This document shows positions 61,552 to 64,000 of a DNA stretch of 64,000 nucleotides, piece by piece; the stretch's first letter is position 1; each line of letters opens with the position of its first letter. Source of the stretch: Aliamphritea ceti. Lineage in GTDB: Bacteria > Pseudomonadota > Gammaproteobacteria > Pseudomonadales > Balneatricaceae. Under the pieces are notes generated by a model that ran no database searches, was not told the origin of the DNA, and worked only from the letters and a program-made list of their open reading frames with translations. Location of the stretch: assembly GCF_024347215.1 (NCBI RefSeq), contig NZ_AP025282.1, forward strand, positions 1,116,001 to 1,180,000. Direction: 5' to 3'. Made by a program: the position numbers and the translations under genes.

Positions 61552-62471
61552 AACGCCTGAATCGTTTTGCTGCTGGTGATTAACCAGTCGGTGAAGGTAT
61601 GTAATGCGCTGCTGGCAGGTATGGCTGGGTTTGTACATAAAAAATAGCTGCATGGATTATCAACATAGATGTCTGTGAGAACAGTTAACTGCTTTCTTTT
61701 CACCGCATCCATCACCAGTGATGTCCGGCCAATTGCTATACCGTGACCCAGTTCGGCCAGTTGCAGAGTAATGTTTGACTGAGAGTGTCGCCCTACCTTA
61801 TCGGTTGGCAGATCTATACCGACCTGTTCTGCCCAAAAGCCCCAGGTGTCACCGTAAGGTGGTGGGGTCGGGCTTTCATCACCCAGTAAAGGTAGTTCCG
61901 CCAGTTGTTGTAATTGTTGTTGGTCCAGAGGTGGCTGCAGATTATGCTGGTGGGCAAAATCTGGTGAGCATACTGGCATCAGCTGCTCATTAAACAAAGC
62001 AGAGAGTTTGCTGCTGCGGATTTCTTTGGGGCCATAAGCCAGTGCTGCATGAGCGTGATAGAGATCAAAATCTAACGGGCTGGCAACGGCGTTTACTGAA
62101 ATTTTGATATGCGGGTAAGCCTCGTTAAACGCCATTAGTCGTGGGAATAACCAGCGAATCGCAAAGCCGGGCAGGACCGATAATACCAGTTCATTACTGT
62201 GCTGTTTACGGCGTTCCAGTTCAATACAGTGTTGGATGTGATTTAAACCATGCTTTACTGCAGCTAATAATTCAGCGCCGGCGGGTGTTAGTGATATCTG
62301 CCGGCCTTCACGGCTAAATACTTCAAAGCCAACTCGTACTTCCAGACCTTTTATATGCTGACTAATGGCGCCCTGGCTGACTCCAAGTTCTTCAGCGGCT
62401 TTAGTAAAACTGCTCAGTCGACAGGTACATTCAAATATCTTTAATGCTTGTAATGATGGTAATAAGAACAT
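61527..62471 (-). CDS. LysR family regulator, GcvA-like
   Basis: A 314-residue LTTR. The N-terminal LPSLQALKIFECTCRLSSFT, then TKAAEELGVSQGAISQHIKGLE and PAGAELL, match the GcvA/AmpR group; the effector domain has RWLFPRLMAFNEAYPHIKIS. GcvA itself regulates glycine cleavage and binds CTAAT sites. Here the gene is divergent from an NhaC-type antiporter, its likely target. A CTAAT dyad lies just before its start. Confidence 0.93.
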   Translation of the reverse strand: MFLLPSLQALKIFECTCRLSSFTKAAEELGVSQGAISQHIKGLEVRVGFEVFSREGRQISLTPAGAELLAAVKHGLNHIQHCIELERRKQHSNELVLSVLPGFAIRWLFPRLMAFNEAYPHIKISVNAVASPLDFDLYHAHAALAYGPKEIRSSKLSALFNEQLMPVCSPDFAHQHNLQPPLDQQQLQQLAELPLLGDESPTPPPYGDTWGFWAEQVGIDLPTDKVGRHSQSNITLQLAELGHGIAIGRTSLVMDAVKRKQLTVLTDIYVDNPCSYFLCTNPAIPASSALHTFTDWLITSSKTIQAFQLADVLD

Positions 62472-62476
62472 TTGTT

Positions 62477-62492
62477 ATTAGTTTTTTCTAAT
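62477..62492. promoter_or_regulatory. LTTR box, ATTAG-N6-CTAAT
   Basis: ATTAG TTTTTT CTAAT is a perfect dyad and contains a T-N11-A LysR box. It lies five bases before the GcvA-like start and 90 bases before the NhaC-type start. CTAAT is the core word of GcvA sites, which fits the regulator's subfamily. Autoregulation is the simplest reading. Confidence 0.55.
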
Positions 62493-62582
62493 GATTGTTT
62501 AAGCAGATTAGGATAGGGCAAGGCATATTACTTTGCTACCGTGCAGTCTCAAAAATATAAAAACAAATCTAGGAGAGTGTTT

Positions 62583-63986
62583 GTGAATACCACACATAAT
62601 CCGAGCTTCAGACAGTCTTTGCTGACCTTCGCTGCCATCGTAACAGTGATTGGTGTGGGGCTCTTTTATCTGCAAACCAGCCTGCACAGCTTAATGTTAA
62701 TTTGTCTGCTGATTGCCGGCGTTAGTGCCTGGCGACTTAGTGAGGATGGATTCAAATCTATCAGAGAGGCAATGAATGGCGGCATTCAGGGTGCATTGTC
62801 GGCAATCTATATATTTATTCTGATTGGTGTACTGATTGCCGCGTTTATTCAGAGCGGCACAGTAGCTGCACTGATTTACTACGGACTGGAGTTCGTGTCT
62901 CCGGTGGTGTTTCTTCCTGCAGGTCTGATCCTGTGTAGTTTTATGTCTGTTGCTACAGGTACCAGTTGGGGAACGGTTGGTACTGCTGGTGTTGTGTTAA
63001 TGGGTATTGGTGAAGCGATGGGGATTCCGTTGCCGCTAGTGGCGGGTATGGTTGTTTCCGGAGCCTGCTTTGGCGATAAAATGTCGCCGGTATCTGATAC
63101 CACTAACCTTGCAGCTATGTCTTCCGGTACAGACTTGTATAGTCATATTAAGAGCATGCTCTACACCACCGGACCTGCGTATCTTATTACGCTGGCAATC
63201 TTTACGTTCATGGGGCTGGGTTATATGGATAACCGCTTACCTCAGGATGAGCTGAGTGCAATGTTAGCGGGTATTACTAATACATATTCTATTAATCTGC
63301 TGTGCCTGCTGCCTTTTCTGGTGATGCTGGTGATGAGCCTGAAGAAGGTTAGTGCTGAAGTTGCCATGATGTCTGCGGCTGTTGTCGCAGTTGTGCTGGC
63401 GATTGTAATGCAGGGTGCTGAATTTACTTCTGTGCTGGGTTCTTTGTATGGCGGAGGTTCTTTTGAAACCGGTGTGCCGACTCTGGATAAGTTGTTTGGT
63501 CGCGGTGGTATTTCATCGATGATGTGGACGCTATCTCTGGCACTGATGGCGCTGGCGCTGGGCGGTATCTTAAGCGGGTTTGGTTTTTTGCGGGTTTTAA
63601 TTGCCGGCATTCTCAGCCGGGTAAAGCGTGCAGCGAGTTTGATCGCAACGACCATATTGGCCTGTTTTGTCGGCAATATGAGTATGGGTGAAGCTTACAT
63701 GTCTATCATTCTGGGTGGGCAATTGTTCGGTGATGCTTATGATAAACACAATATTGATCGCTCCGTTATGTCCCGTTCGCTGGAAGAAGGTGCAACTCTG
63801 ACAACCGCATTGATTCCGTGGACGACTGGTGGGGCGTTCTTTGCTTCCACACTGGGTGTGGAGGTGTTGGACTACGCGCCATGGGCGCTACTGAACTGGA
63901 TTAATCCATTGTTATCAATCGGGCTGGCTTACATAGGTGTAGCTATGTTCCGTAAGAAGTCACCCATGCAGCCTGCGGCTGCCTGA
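62583..63986 (+). CDS. NhaC family Na+/H+ antiporter-like protein
   Basis: A 467-residue membrane protein of the NhaC family with about twelve helices. Marks are FMSVATGTSWGTVGTAGVVL, SGACFGDKMSPVSDTTNLAA (the family's acidic motif) and GNMSMGEAYMSIILGGQLF. GTG 62583 has AGGAG seven bases upstream; the frame extends 14 codons further without an SD. Relatives move Na+/H+ or malate/lactate. The divergent GcvA-like gene is its likely regulator. Confidence 0.92.
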   Translation: MNTTHNPSFRQSLLTFAAIVTVIGVGLFYLQTSLHSLMLICLLIAGVSAWRLSEDGFKSIREAMNGGIQGALSAIYIFILIGVLIAAFIQSGTVAALIYYGLEFVSPVVFLPAGLILCSFMSVATGTSWGTVGTAGVVLMGIGEAMGIPLPLVAGMVVSGACFGDKMSPVSDTTNLAAMSSGTDLYSHIKSMLYTTGPAYLITLAIFTFMGLGYMDNRLPQDELSAMLAGITNTYSINLLCLLPFLVMLVMSLKKVSAEVAMMSAAVVAVVLAIVMQGAEFTSVLGSLYGGGSFETGVPTLDKLFGRGGISSMMWTLSLALMALALGGILSGFGFLRVLIAGILSRVKRAASLIATTILACFVGNMSMGEAYMSIILGGQLFGDAYDKHNIDRSVMSRSLEEGATLTTALIPWTTGGAFFASTLGVEVLDYAPWALLNWINPLLSIGLAYIGVAMFRKKSPMQPAAA

Positions 63987-64000
63987 TAAATGAAATGTCC

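Overview
The window looks like a chromosomal segment of a marine gammaproteobacterium of the Oceanospirillales type (Amphritea / Neptunomonas / Marinobacterium-like). This is inferred from the conserved blocks lptF-lptG // pepA-holC-valS and prfB-lysS, the phrB-ybgA pair, the many transporters for amines, amino acids and sulfur compounds, a phasin, and moderate GC. No search was run. I see no tRNA, rRNA, CRISPR array, prophage or complete insertion sequence. About 60 genes fill the window, mostly in short operons ended by clear intrinsic terminators.

Layout. 0-2 kb: end of a metallo-beta-lactamase-fold protein and a HupE/UreJ-like membrane protein. 2-10 kb (minus strand): a polyamine-type ABC importer (ATPase, binding protein, two permeases), a methylmalonate-semialdehyde dehydrogenase, and just upstream a MocR/GabR-type regulator. 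Three direct repeats in the intervening gap are good candidates for its operator. 10-13.6 kb (minus): a photolyase operon (renalase-like flavoprotein, DUF523-DUF1722 protein, photolyase). 13.7-17 kb: small membrane protein, TSUP exporter, ElaA-like acetyltransferase, Fe(II)/2-oxoglutarate oxygenase, two small orphans. 17-20 kb: Lrp/AsnC regulator divergent from a UspA-AGCS symporter operon. 20-23.4 kb: ABC-F ATPase, DTW-domain protein, DHH phosphoesterase. 23.5-29 kb: a quaternary-amine region with an MttB-family methyltransferase, a divergent LysR regulator, a LysE exporter and a shortened BCCT-like transporter behind two abutting 16-bp palindromes. 29-31.2 kb: NmrA-like reductase, a VOC protein behind a Fur-box-like sequence, and an orphan HTH protein.

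31.3-36.6 kb holds the most interesting locus. A DapF-family epimerase is encoded with a complete polar-amino-acid ABC importer, and divergently there is a regulator that closely resembles E. coli LysR, the diaminopimelate-sensing activator. Together they suggest a system that takes up and stereo-converts diaminopimelate or a close analogue, for example from peptidoglycan.

36.8-42.2 kb: DUF4870 protein, chemoreceptor, small orphans, lipoprotein, spermidine-synthase-like protein, then a 420-base gap with a structured non-coding element. 42.6-50.4 kb: valS, holC, pepA, lptF, lptG. 50.4-56.5 kb: RDD protein, YeeE/YedE transporter, Sel1-repeat protein, phasin, flavodoxin, an exported methyltransferase-like protein, a second TSUP protein. 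56.7-64 kb: prfB (in a single frame, without the usual programmed frameshift), lysS, a small membrane protein, ung, an EamA permease, and a GcvA-like LysR regulator divergent from an NhaC-type antiporter, with a CTAAT dyad between them.
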